NCBI GenBank assembly: GCA_032622095.1
Contig: CP136061.1
Location: 122,708,754 to 122,772,753 of the forward strand
Reading direction: 5' to 3'
DNA length: 64,000 nt
Source of the DNA: Siphonodentalium dalli
Taxonomy: Eukaryota; Mollusca; Scaphopoda; Gadilida; Siphonodentaliidae
In this document: piece after piece, positions 45,397 through 55,819 of the stretch
How the letters are laid out: each line of letters starts with the position of its first letter
Numbering within the stretch: position 1 is the first letter of the stretch
Program-made: the position numbers and the translations under genes
Notes under the pieces: model-generated
What the model saw: the letters and a program-made list of their open reading frames with translations, nothing else
Told to the model about the DNA's origin: nothing
Database searches by the model: none

Positions 45397-45740
45397 AAAA
45401 TGATTTGTCAAAGAATTTCATTGGTGGATCATTTACATCAGCCACCAATGGCTCATGATCCGCATGTTTAATGTTTTCACGAACAGAATTCCAAAGTTGT
45501 GCTATTCGTTTAACCATTTCGTAGCCAGAATGGCCCAAGACAGCCATGTTGTTTCTTGACCAAAACACTCAAGAACAGACAAAATAAATGGCTGCATGTT
45601 CTGTAAATTGCATGAAGTGATTGATGTCACCAACTGATACACTTTAGGAGGTATACTTTCTGAGTTTGCATATGCAAATGTGTTTGCTTCATCACTATAC
45701 CCAACTTGTTGGGAAGACAATTCCCTGACTGTACCATATT
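45397..45740 (-). pseudogene. Exon-like coding fragment of unknown protein, frameshifted
   Basis: Read on the minus strand, about 110 codons look protein-like. The first part contains QQVGYSDEANTFAYANSES and ITSCNLQNMQPFILSVLECF. After a one-base shift near 45550 the second part contains NNMAVLGHSGYEMVKRIAQL and NSVRENIKHADHEPLVAD. Composition is balanced rather than the Ile/Tyr/Lys-rich text of chance frames, and the two parts join smoothly across the shift. I do not recognise the family. It is squeezed between a C6 copy (ends 45392) and a C1 copy (starts 45749), so it may be a truncated exon, a processed pseudogene or a piece of a transposon protein. A splice acceptor could lie at TACAG near 45730; no donor is obvious. 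Confidence 0.5.
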
Positions 45741-45748
45741 TATGTATA

Positions 45749-46148
45749 TTAACCCTTTACCCAACAGAAGGGCCCTGTGCCAATGCATTCTCTTATATAT
45801 GCGAGTCGACCATAGGTCGCCTCGCATATATAAGAGAATGCATTGGCTTAACACATTAAAAATTATAAAATTGTTAAAGAATGTAAGAAAAAATGGTAAA
45901 AAGTGTTAAAAAAAGATTTTTTTTAGGCCAATGCATTCTCTTATATATGCGAGGCGACCTATGGTCGACTCGCATATATAAGAGAATGCATTGGCACAGG
46001 GCATAACTGTAACCATCACAATGTGGTCAAGGAGCCGGTTCCAATGATATCAATATTTGTATGGTTCTATTGAGACAGACCGAAGATAGTTTAGGCTGTT
46101 GAAGCTTTATTTGGCCGGTTTTGGCCGGTTTGTTGGGTAAAGGGTTAA
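45749..46148 (-). mobile_element. C1 piggyBac-like MITE, copy d
   Basis: 400 bp between TTAA targets, reverse of the copy at 3819 and almost identical to the copy at 38101. Confidence 0.93.
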
Positions 46149-46165
46149 ACCCCCCCTGGAACTGT

Positions 46166-46220
46166 GCCTTGAAATAGTGTGTCTGCCATGAGGTCCCCAG
46201 AGGGTGTCTTTAGTCACAGG
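46166..46220. mobile_element. Family B fragment, copy 10
   Basis: GCCTTGAAATAGTGTGTCTG, then GAGGTCCCCAGAGGGTG; the rest is absent. Confidence 0.65.
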
Positions 46221-46821
46221 TATTTCGCACAATAGACCCCACCATCACAAAGACATATATATAAGAAAATGTAACTATATCTATCAGATGACCCAAATTC
46301 CCACCACCTGGCACTATCAAGCTGCAGCTAAAATAGATTTAAAAAAAATTGTATTCAAACTAAACACACATTTTGTTCCCGAAGGACTATAGTTCATTTT
46401 GGAATATCACCCAACTCGATCAGTTGATTGTATTAAAAATTACATGCATCAGAAGAGAAAAATTCTGGTCGGACATTTACTGGGCACACCGACTGATAAA
46501 AGTTTCCGCTCAGACCAGAAAGTACAACCAGTTTTTGTCAGTGACATTCGTCAACACTTTCATTGGATCAATTTCTAGTAAATTTCTGTTTATTTCAAAT
46601 CACAAAAGAATCTCCACTTGCGCCCATGAACGAGATATGCAGTTAACTAGCTTTCATGAAAGTGGGGAAACGTAATTTGTCTTCAATTTTGGCGACATTG
46701 GGATAAATTGCATTTCTCACTGTCTTGAAAGCTATTTAACTACATTGTGCCATAAGAACGTCTTTATGGGTTGAAATGAATCCAAATTTACCTGAAATGT
46801 AAGACCATGTAAGAGCATTCC
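46221..46821. other. Unassigned sequence
   Basis: No gene or repeat recognised. A 100-codon frame at 46373-46675 (+) shows no motif I can support. Confidence 0.4.
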
Positions 46822-46926
46822 GAGAGCTTTCCGATGAATGGCAGCAAGCCATATTTCCGACTAAATCCTGAAAATTTTCCCATAATTCTGCTGTGGATTA
46901 GGGGTCGATTATTTAGGACATTACTG
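46822..46926. mobile_element. Family A copy 15, right half only
   Basis: From GAGAGCTTTCCGATGAATGG to GGACATTACTG, with TA after. Confidence 0.87.
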
Positions 46927-46998
46927 TATGACCCATCACGATTCTGCCAGATTTTTACAGTGTTCCTGCAGAGCCTTGAAAACCTGGAATACCCTTTA

Positions 46999-47210
46999 CA
47001 AACCCTTTCTATATTGAATGGATTCTCCAATTCAGTTATAAAAGTATACATCGGAAGTGTCTATTATTCATTTAGAGGGATGTTCAGGTAATAAAAGCAG
47101 ACAACTGACAGATCAAAAGATAATATAAGTCCTGATGGATTTCTATTTGTCAGAAATATGTTCAGATAATACATATGTTAATAAACTATCTATTTGTCAT
47201 TTTTTGAACT
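46999..47210. mobile_element. C6 element e, truncated
   Basis: AAACCCTTTCTATATTGAAT, CAGTTATAAAAGTATACATC, GGGATGTTCAGGTAATAAAA and ATATGTTCAGATAATAC; the right terminus is replaced by a family A copy. Confidence 0.65.
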
Positions 47211-47214
47211 TACA

Positions 47215-47511
47215 CAGTAATGCCCTAAATAATTGACTCCTTAACCACAGCAGAATTAAGTGTAATTTTTCAGGATTTAGTTGGAAATATGGCTTGTTGC
47301 CATTCATCGGAAAGCTCTCACTGAGATATTGATGAGTTTTTATATTGGGAAATGCACAGAAAATACAATAGTGCCCTAAATAATCGACTCCTTAACCACA
47401 GCAGAATTATGGGTAATTTTTCAGGATTTAGTTGGAAATATGGCTTGTTGCCATTCATCGGAAAGCTCTCAGTGCATTTCCCAATATAAAAACTCATCAA
47501 TATCTCAGTAT
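47215..47511. mobile_element. Two family A left halves around a 37 bp inverted repeat (copies 16a, 16b)
   Basis: Copy 16a (47215-47321) and copy 16b (about 47365-47473) are both left arms in the same direction, each ending at GAAAGCTCTCA. A 37 bp sequence starting CTGAGATATTGATGAG lies after the first and is repeated in inverse form after the second (47473-47511), enclosing copy 16b. Confidence 0.82.
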
Positions 47512-47539
47512 TTTTATATGACCATTTTGAAAAAACTAC

Positions 47540-47965
47540 GTATTAAGTTATTGGTCTGTCCATCCATAAGTCGAGCTGTACGTATATAATTCCATTTGTC
47601 CATCCGTTCGCTTTTTTCCTTTCCAGATAATAACTTTAAATAGTAAGTCTGAATTGAATGGAATGAAATTTGATATGTCAATTTACTAGCACAAAAAAAT
47701 AGAGGTCAAGTTCGAATTTAGGTTCCGTTCCACCCATCAATTTTTACCAATGTTACCTGACTGATGTTACGGCCCTTTTTGTTGTAATTTGCATTTAATT
47801 TTCATTTCCGGATGATAACTTTAGTAAAGTCTGAATTTAATGGAATGAGTTTACTAGCATAAAATACAGGTCTAGTTTGCATTTGGGTTCTGCCCGCCTT
47901 TTTCACCTGAGTTATGGCCCATTGATGAAATTATACCAAGGGCGTATTTTGCCACACCCTAGTGA
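47540..47965 (+). repeat. Family D-prime repeat, two units
   Basis: TATTAAGTTATTGGTCTGTC, TCCGTTCGCTTTTTTC, AAGTCTGAATTGAATGGAAT and GGTCAAGTTCGAATT, then a second diverged unit ending GAGTTATGGCCCATTGATGA and TATTTTGCCACACCCTAG. Same layout as 54405-54690. Confidence 0.75.
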
Positions 47966-48083
47966 TGTTCTTGTTAGTAAGAAAAGAATGGGTTAATTCT
48001 GACAATCAATCAAGCCCATGATTTAGTAAAAGTCCAGAAAGAACTCACACAACATTAATTTAGCTGGGAATTCACACCACAAT

Positions 48084-48303
48084 CAGTAATGCCCTAAATA
48101 ATCGACTCCTTATAAACCATTGCAGAATTATGGGTAACTTTTCAGGATTTAGTCAAAATTATGGCTCGTTGCCATTCATCGGAAAGCTCTCAGAGAGAGC
48201 TTTCCGATGAATGGCAACGAGCCATATTTCTGACTAAATCCTGAAAAATTACCCATGATTCTGCTGTGGTTTATAAGGAGACGATTATTTAGGGCATTAT
48301 TTT
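48084..48303. mobile_element. Family A copy 17, full length
   Basis: Both arms present, with a TTATAAACCA insertion in the left arm mirrored by GTTTATAAGG in the right arm: another change present in both arms of one copy. Outer TA is lost at the left. Confidence 0.88.
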
Positions 48304-48316
48304 ATATGGAAACAAC

Positions 48317-48763
48317 GGATCCAGGCCTCAAAATATGGTGCTGGACATTTGCAGAATGAGGTCCCCAGAGGGTTAATTTAGTGTTTAAAATACTACCCCA
48401 GCACAGCAGGTTACTATCACTAACATCACCCTCTGGGGAACTAGCTCATTCGGCTTGGGCCTTATTTTCTGCAAAATTAAGTTTTTTATTGTTTCTTTAG
48501 AAACTTCTTTAGAAAGTTTAGTTTCTCTATATCCCCAAATTGGCAGACAACACAATGCATAATTGATGTGCCGAATGGGTGCAGATCACCATCTGAGAAC
48601 TTAAACCTTTGTCTAGGTCTCCCATAGAGATGATGAGGCAACTAGGCCATGCAGAATGAGGTCCCCGGATGATGAATTTTGTGATGCTAGCCCATTGTGT
48701 GGGGCAGCATCACTAAATTCACCATCTGGGGACCTCATTCTGCAAATGTCCAGCATGGATCCC
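48317..48763 (+). mobile_element. Family B element, copy 11, full length
   Basis: Outer ends GGATCCAGGCC ... GGTGCTGGACATTTGCAG and CTGCAAATGTCCAGCATGGATCC; both palindromes and middle present. The end sequence GCTGGAC is unlike other copies but matches between its own two ends. Confidence 0.85.
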
Positions 48764-48941
48764 TATGCAACTAACTAACTCAGAGAGACCAATCAGATAA
48801 TTTTTCCATGCCTGGTACATCAATCCAAGCTTCCTATTGTCAGATATAAAACTCGCCCATCAGGTGTTATTATATGTCATTTGAGACCCGCTTCTCATGT
48901 ATCCATCTTTGTAGTGACACTATAAACTTCCTGATCCAGAC

Positions 48942-49222
48942 AAGCTCTGTGTATCATCTGACATATCAGTAATATGAAATATGATGATGTCTAATACTCA
49001 CCAGTATCATAAAATGGTTTTTGTTTTACCTTGTTATATGGGTACCCTGGTGGCTGAGTTGGTAGGTGCCTATCACATTAGGCAAGATCCAGATCTTGGC
49101 AAGCTCCCTGTATCAGATGTAATATCTGACATGTCAGGTGTGAAATATGATGCAATCTAAAAACTCATCAGTATCTTATTGTTTTGTTTTCACATATTTG
49201 GGGATCCTCGTAGCTCAGTCGG
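48942..49222 (+). repeat. ~155 bp tandem pair with tRNA-A-box-like motifs
   Basis: CAAGCTC-TGTATCA, AATATGA and ACTCA-CAGTATC recur at about 155 bp. Each unit ends in a tRNA-like A-box: GGTGGCTGAGTTGGTAG (49050) and CGTAGCTCAGTCGGTTAG (49208). No clear B-box (GGTTCGAATCC type) follows, so a tRNA gene is not supported; a decayed tRNA-derived SINE is possible. Confidence 0.5.
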
Positions 49223-49242
49223 TTAGTTACATAACTCATTAG

Positions 49243-49652
49243 ACCGTCATTTTTGGAATTAGGCCACCCAGAGGGTTAATTTAGTGACAATACCTTGCAC
49301 AGCAGGCTAGCATCACCAAATTCATCCTCTAGGACCTCATTCTGCTTCACTCATCTGTTATGGGAGAACTTGGCACAGGTTTAAGTTCCCAGATGATGAT
49401 GTGCACCCATTTGGAACCTCGATTATGCATTGTGTTGTCTGCCAATTTGGGGATAAAGAGAAACTAAAGTAAGTGAAAAAACTTATAATTTGACAATGAA
49501 TATAATTTCCAGAGAAGATTTAGTGTTTTAATATACATAAGCAGAATGAGGCCCCAGAGGGTGAATTTAGTGATGCTACCCCCTTTGTGGGGTAACGTCC
49601 CTAAATTCACTCTCTGGGGACCTCGAGATCATTTTGTAAATGTTGAATACCA
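49243..49652 (-). mobile_element. Family B element, copy 12
   Basis: Diverged left palindrome (CACCCAGAGGGTTAATTTAG ... AGGACCTCATTCTGC), middle in reverse orientation, second palindrome from GCAGAATGAGGCCCC; outer ends decayed. Confidence 0.8.
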
Positions 49653-49724
49653 TATCTTGAGGACTGATCTGACCTGATTCTACCCACTGTTCAAATTTGA
49701 GTAGTATTAAGAGCAATATATAGA

Positions 49725-49812
49725 GGATCTCTAATGAGTCGCAATTCTATAAATGAATAGATAATAAAATATAATAAATTTTGTATAGAATTGCGACAAA
49801 TCTGAGATCCAT
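49725..49812. repeat. Hairpin
   Basis: GGATCTCTAATGAGTCGCAA and TTCTATA are mirrored by TATAGAATTGCGACA and GAGATCC across an AT-rich loop. Confidence 0.75.
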
Positions 49813-50993
49813 TTTATCACATAATCATATTTTAGCAAGGATAAACAATCTCAAAACTTCAGGGGTTAAAACAAAATATTGATATCCTTATCACAACCAC
49901 AGATTAAATTAGAGTAAATTAAAGACACCTTCAAGAAAAAATATACTTCCATTTAAAATCTGTCTTTTCTTGTTGACAAAATTGTTCAGCCACCCTTAAC
50001 ATGACCCATGTTTATCTCAGTCAACACTATTAAAATAACCCCACACAAATCAAATATCTTAATTATATTCTAATTAACATAATAATAAATTTCCTGTATT
50101 GACATCGACATAGTTGCACTATATTAAAGCTCTTACGTGACGTCACATCACGTGCGGATAATACACGTGTGTCTTACATAAAAATATGAGGCTGGGTTTA
50201 GGCGTTAATTTTGCGATAAACTAAATTACGTTGCTCATTTGAAGGAGATTTACTTCTTTGTGGCAGAAAAAAGCCCGAGAGATCCAATTTATACTGCTTT
50301 AGAAGCCATTGTCATGGCAGCCCTGTTTCCTCTGCTTCAATGATACGAGACAAAGACAAATTAAGCTCAGACATCAGATTCTTGATTGGATCCCAGAAGA
50401 CCATCTGTATTCACGCCCAGTGAAGGCATGTCTCCAAGGCATATGTCTCCATGCTCCCAAATTCAACATACATGCCCTTGGATAACAAGTATTTGGTGAA
50501 CAGCATGCACTTATTTGGTTGTTCCCAAAATAAAAAATTTAATTTATTAACAAGCAACTGGTCAAATAAATCAACCTTATTCGGGGGACATGTGGCCTGG
50601 CGGCCTTTAATTAAGGAATTATGGATGAGCATCTCTACAAATGAATCAATGGGAATTAGTTACCAATCAGCAAGTATTCATTTATGAAATAGTTAAAATG
50701 TTTACTTGAGAATTGACCTGACTATAAAATTGACCTGTCTTATTGACCTGTACATCGTAGCATAAGATTCAAACATGACTGGCAAATGCCATTCATTCAT
50801 CAGTATTTAGGGAATCGTTAAATGAATCATTGGGAATTAGATACCGATCAAAGAATGTTCAGTTGTTCACAGTTAAATTGTTCACACAAGAATTTACCTG
50901 TATAATTGGCCTGTCATATTGACCTGTATAATTGACTATCGCAGCATCAGATATAAACATGACTGGCAAATTCCATTCATTTTTCATTATACA
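49813..50993. other. Unassigned sequence with repeat N copy 2 and promoter-like motifs
   Basis: GTGACGTCACATCACGTGCG at about 50138 combines a CRE-type palindrome with a CACGTG E-box, and a second CACGTG is near 50164; no downstream exon could be identified. 50513-50615 is a diverged copy of 25278-25372. GAATCAATGGGAATTAGTTACC at 50642 is repeated in diverged form at 50824. Confidence 0.4.
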
Positions 50994-51123
50994 CAGTAAT
51001 GCCCAAAGTAATCGACTCCTCGGGGGAGAGCTTTCCGATGAATGGCAACAAGCCATATTTCCGACTAAATCATGAAAAGTTACCCATAATTCTGCTGTGG
51101 TTAAGGAGTCGATTACTTAGGGC
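50994..51123. mobile_element. Family A copy 18, left arm deleted, right end truncated
   Basis: The left arm stops at CGACTCCT and joins GAGAGCTTTCCG; the right end stops at TTAGGGC. Confidence 0.88.
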
Positions 51124-51304
51124 CTCATCAAATTAATCAATGGCAATTATTAAAATACCCATGTAGCAGTGACAATTCAGTTATCAAAGGGTTAAATTGT
51201 TCACATGAGAATTGACCTGTCTAATTAACCTGTCCATTGTACCATTAGATTAGAACATGACTGGCAAATGCCATTCCTTCCTCTGTATTCAGAATGTCAT
51301 CGAC

Positions 51305-51832
51305 CAGATCATGCCATGAATTTCTACTCTATCTAACGCCCGTAGAGATCATATTCCACCAGCACAAAGCCTGAGAACTTTTGAAGTTTTGACAGGGAAC
51401 CTTTTAAAGTCGAAAAAATAATGTGGGGAATATATTTCTTAGTTATTATCTGTTCTTAATAATGTACTTCACTGTAGGTGAAGGTCCCAACTTAAAATTG
51501 CATTCATTTAATACTGTGACTTTTCTGAGCTGATATTGCAATAAACATTGAATTAATTACCCAGGATAAACTCCACAATTGTAAGTGACGCAAAGCAAAA
51601 TCGCTCACAAAGTCACTTATAAAGTCATGAAATTTTTAGTTAGGACCTTCACCTACAGTGAAGTACATTATTAAGGAATATATAACAACTAAGAAATGTA
51701 TTCCCCGCATTAGTTTTTTTACTTTATATTTAAGGTTCCCTATCAAAACTTCAAAAAGTTCCAAGTTTTTGCTCTGGTGGAATATGATCTCTACGGGCGT
51801 TAAGATAGAGCAGAGATTCATGGCATGATCTA
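51305..51832. mobile_element. Foldback element with ~190 bp arms and 9 bp target duplication
   Basis: The left arm (from AGATCATGCCATGAATTTCT through GTACTTCACTGTAGGTGAAG to about 51492) is mirrored by the right arm (from about 51644), with a ~150 bp spacer. GTCATCGAC at 51296-51304 and GTCATCAAC at 51833-51841 form a 9 bp duplication with one mismatch. Long inverted arms plus 9 bp duplications are typical of Mutator-like derivatives; no transposase is present. Confidence 0.8.
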
Positions 51833-51911
51833 GTCATCAACTAACTGATTATTATCACACAGGTTATAATCATGATATAGTCATATAATAAATTATTGCT
51901 GTCCTGACCTA

Positions 51912-52124
51912 CAGTAATGCCCTAAGTAATCGACTCCTTAACCACAGCATAATTATGGGTAACTTTTCAGGATTTAGTCGGAAATATGGCTTGTTGCCAT
52001 TCGTCGGAAAGTTCTCCCCGAGAGCTTTCCGATGAATGGCAACAAGCCATATTTCCGACAAAATCCTGAAAAGTTACCCATAATTCTGATGTGGTTAAGG
52101 AGTCGATTACTTTGGGCATTACTG
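51912..52124. mobile_element. Family A copy 19, full length
   Basis: TA both sides, 213 bp, near-perfect arms around AGTTCTCCCCGAGAGCT. Confidence 0.93.
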
Positions 52125-52154
52125 TACATAGAATAACCGAGTGTCAATTTAATG

Positions 52155-52616
52155 CAAGCTTGAGTTTAATGGTGTGCCTGACATTTGCAGAATGATGTCC
52201 CCAGAGATTGACATTAGTGACTCTATCCTGCATAGCGGGCTAGCATCACCAAATTCACCCTCTGGGGACCTCATTTTGTATGACCTCATATGCTATGGCA
52301 GACATAGTCAGATTGTTGAAGTTCCCAAATGGTGAATATTGTGATGTACACCCATTGGGAACATCAATTATGCAATGTGTCATCTGCCAATTTGGGCACA
52401 ATGAGAAACTAAACTAAAAAAGAAATAGAATCTATATGAAGAAGTTTCTATTGAAATTTTATAACAAAAGAAACTTTCCAGAGAAGATGAGGCCTAAGCA
52501 GAATGAGGTCCCCAGAGGGTGAATTTAGTGATGTTAGCCCGGGATAGCGTCACTAAATTCACCCTCTGGGGACCTCATTCTGCAAATGACAGGCACACTA
52601 TAAAACTCAGGCTTGA
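52155..52616 (-). mobile_element. Family B element, copy 13, full length
   Basis: Outer ends AAGCTTGAGTTTAATGGTGT and CACTATAAAACTCAGGCTTG; both palindromes complete; middle in reverse orientation with ATTTGGGCACAATGAGAAAC. Confidence 0.9.
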
Positions 52617-52842
52617 TTTAATGTCAGCATGATTGTGGAATTGTTGGAGAAAAAGTCACCAGTAAGCGACTGTCAAGTTGTCAATACTGGTCAATAAATA
52701 AAGAGAGCCAGTATATAGGGCTCAGTGTAGTCGATTATCAAATGGTTGTTCCCGACAGGCACCTTAATAAAATTATTATGAAGACATGGTGAGTATGTTA
52801 AGCGTGGTGTAGATTAGCAATAGAATATCTCTGGAGTATATA

Positions 52843-53055
52843 CAGTAATGCCCTAAGTAATCGACCCCTTAACCACAGCAGAATTATGGGTAACTTTTCA
52901 GGATTTAGTCGGAAATATGGCTTGTTGCCATTCATCGGAAAGCTCTCGAGGAGAGCTTTCCGATGAATGGCAACAAGCCATATTCCCGACTAAATCCTGA
53001 AAAGTTACCCATAATTATGCTGTGGTTAAGGGGTCGATTACTTAGGGCATTACTG
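52843..53055. mobile_element. Family A copy 20, full length
   Basis: TA both sides, 213 bp. CGACCCCTTAA in the left arm matches TTAAGGGGTCG in the right arm. Confidence 0.93.
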
Positions 53056-53674
53056 TATATAGCCGCTTTGGAAACTGACATTGGATGCTGATGGAAAAAG
53101 GCGTCTGAGACTTATAATCACTGACAAGCAAAATGTTTAGCCCCTCCAGACGAAGGGAGATATAGAAATGAGTTCCATCCATCCGTGAGTCCTTCCAGAA
53201 CTCTCCGTTTCAGTTATCATAGGCTGGATTTGAATAGTCTTTGGTATGCTCACGAACCAGCAAAAGGGGGGTGGGGGTGGGATTTCCACATGGAACTGGT
53301 TTTGTTCTTAATATTTTGAGTAATATGGCCCTTAGATATGTAATTTCATCCATGTCAACTTCTAATCGCTTTTCCTGTTATCGAAAAGAAAGTGGGACAA
53401 AACTATCATATGGTTTAATATCACCTGCGAGAAAATCATTAGGTATTCTATAAATAAAACTATGGCCAATGTGACTCTTGAGTTATCTTGTGTGGGCACA
53501 ATGATATGTTAACTTTAAAATGGAAAGAAATTTTGTTTCGATTTATAAGGTTATGAGTTACAATCGAAAAGTTTGAAGATAAATTTTCTATAACTGCACT
53601 ATGCGCATTATTGAATTTATCTTCAAACTTTTCGGTTATAACTGCATTAACTTAATTGAAACAAGAGTTATTTC
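53056..53674. other. Unassigned sequence with a foldback
   Basis: AAAGTTTGAAGATAAATTT and AAATTTATCTTCAAACTTT-type arms at 53567-53632, related to 34951-35052. No gene is supported. Confidence 0.45.
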
Positions 53675-53946
53675 TTAACCCTTTGAGTGCCAGGTCCGAT
53701 TTTTGTATCAACCCATATACCCTGTGCCAATGCATTCTCTTATATATGCGAGTCGACCATAGGTTGCCTCGCATATATAAGAGAATGCATTGGCCTAACA
53801 ATTTTTCATCATTTGTTATTATTTTTTACAATTTTTTACAATTTTAATAATTTTTTAAAAATCTAAAAAAAAAAATGTTTTTTATTTTTTTAGGGCCGAT
53901 TTTACAGACCGTAAAACTCATCAGCCCCTGGCACTGAAAGGGTTAA
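53675..53946 (+). mobile_element. C2 element b
   Basis: TTAACCCTTTGAGTGCCAGG at the left and CCTGGCACTGAAAGGGTTAA at the right, one CCAATGCATTCTC palindrome, then a T-rich stretch. The left end is C2-like (GAGTG) and the right end C3-like (CAGTG) at one base. Confidence 0.88.
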
Positions 53947-54210
53947 ATAATAGTTGTCAATATCACTTCTCCATGAAGAGTGAGTAATGGATGAAATTGT
54001 CACAAATTTTTAAAACATTTATTGAAAAGAAAGCTGTATCACCTGTGATAAAAATTATTATATTAACAATAGTATTAAATTGTCAGTACAACCCTTGAAT
54101 TTTCCTGTGTGGCCACAAATACATCAACTTAAAAACATTTTTAAAAAACAATTAATTAGAAAACGGGTTCTGTAATTTATATTCACCCAATTATTAAAGT
54201 CCTGATACAA

Positions 54211-54354
54211 TTAACCCTTTCAGTGCCAACACCAATTTTTGTATCAATCCATATTTCCTTGATCATTTTTCAAATTTATTGATTATAATAATGTGATACA
54301 TTGATGGAAAGAGCTCTTAGATACAAAAGTCGGACTTGGCACTGAAAGGGTTAT
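54211..54354. mobile_element. C3 element c, right arm deleted
   Basis: TTAACCCTTTCAGTGCCAAC to AAAGAGCTCTT, then a jump to ATACAAAAGTCGG and GGCACTGAAAGGGTTAT. Confidence 0.85.
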
Positions 54355-54404
54355 TAAAGACATCATGATAGTTATCAGTAATATCACTGGGTCACTATAT
54401 ATAC

Positions 54405-54690
54405 TTCTCCAAATTTGTATACGCCTGTTTTGAAAAAAAGGGACTTATTATGTTATTGGTCCGTCCATCTGGCCGTCTGCCAGTCTGTTCGCTTTTTTCA
54501 TTTCTGGATTATAACATTAGTAAGTCTGAACCGAGTGGAATGAAATTTAGTACGTGATTTACTAGTCCAAAATACAGGTCAAGTTCAAATTTGGGTTCCC
54601 CCGCCTGCCAATTTTCACCACAGTTATGGCCCTTTACTGAAATTACCACAGGCATATTATGCCACGCATTAGCAATGCTCTTGTACTGAA
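54405..54690 (+). repeat. Family D-prime repeat
   Basis: TTTGTATACGCCTGTTTTGA, GGACTTATTATGTTATTGGT, TCTGTTCGCTTTTTTC, CAGGTCAAGTTCAAATTTGG and AGTTATGGCCCTTTA, ending near TTATGCCACGCATTAG. Confidence 0.78.
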
Positions 54691-55192
54691 TGGGAGAAAT
54701 CACTCTCCCTGAATTACTGACATTTGGTTGTCACTGAAGAAACTGTCCATGTTCAGTGAGTTTTACAGTATACTATCGAAACAGACAACTCAATCATTTC
54801 CTGGCCACTCGACTCCATTTATCAGTCGAAATAATCTATAGATGGCATGGATAACAAGGTCGGTATACACCTCGATATATACCGCTTTAAAATGTCAAGG
54901 ATTGAATACGGAAATGAGATTGTAGCGCTTCCCATCCTCCTAACAATAATATTATTAGAAAAATGTGTTGATCTCGGGTTAATTTCCTCCCCACTCCCCG
55001 TGGACTTTAATAAGCACCAATATCCATTGATCTCACTGACCATATAACCAATTTGTTTAGAAGATTTAAAAGAAATTGATGCATTTAATTTCCTGGCATT
55101 TCGTGCTATCAAGTAACTTGAGATATACAGAAAGAAACTCATTATTATCCTGTATTCCTGTTATATAAACACTGTTTTGTTAATTGTTTTGT
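54691..55192. other. Unassigned sequence
   Basis: No gene is supported; overlapping short frames on both strands at 54822-55142 have no recognisable motif. Confidence 0.4.
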
Positions 55193-55790
55193 TTATTATA
55201 CCCTCACAATGAGAGCAAGATTGTGGGTATACTGGACCACATACATCCAGTCCTCCACCTGAGTTTAGTGTGCCTGTCATTTGCAGAATGAGGTCCCCAG
55301 AGGGTGAATTTAGTGACACTATCCCGCATAGTGGGCTAGCATCACTAAATTCAGCCTCTGGGGACCTCATTCTGCATGGCCTCATCTGCTATGGGTGACA
55401 TAGACTCAGATTAAAGTTCCCATATGGTGAATATTGTGATATACACCCATTGGGAACCTCGATTATGCAATGTGTCGTCTGCCAATTGGGGATATAGAGA
55501 AACTAAACTAGAAAAGAAATAGAATATAGTCTCTATAGAAATTGGATAATAAAGAAACTTTCCAGAGAAGATGAGGCCTAAGCAGAATGATGTTCCCAGA
55601 GGATGAATTTACTGATGCTAGCTTGCTATACGGGATAGTGTCACTAAATTCACCCTCTGGGGACCTCATTCTGCAAATGACAGGCACACTAAACTCAGGA
55701 TTGCCTACATCTGTCCGTCTGTCCATCTGATATTTCAGCCATTTATCGGTTCTAAATGATGTTTGGACTGGTTGTTCTAATGAGTTGATA
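55193..55790 (+). repeat. Family E repeat, copy 1, split by family B copy 14
   Basis: The left part TATACCCTCACAATGAGAGC ... TGTGGGTATACTGGA precedes the family B insert; the right part resumes with ACATCTGTCCGTCTGTCC. The inverted TATACCC / GGGTATA at the start is characteristic of the family. Confidence 0.65.
55257..55702 (-). mobile_element. Family B element, copy 14, nested in family E
   Basis: Outer ends CCTGAGTTTAGTGTGCC and GGCACACTAAACTCAGG are an exact 17 bp inverted pair; both palindromes complete; reverse-orientation middle nearly identical to copy 13. Confidence 0.9.
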
Positions 55791-55819
55791 ATACTTTTTT
55801 TTTGCATTTTCTGTTCTAG

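Noticed and set aside
49050-49225. tRNA gene
   Set aside because: Only A-box-like text is present; no B-box, cloverleaf arms or anticodon stem could be drawn.
50138-50170. CRE plus E-box cluster as an active promoter
   Set aside because: Motifs are suggestive, but no exon, start or CpG-rich context supports transcription from here.
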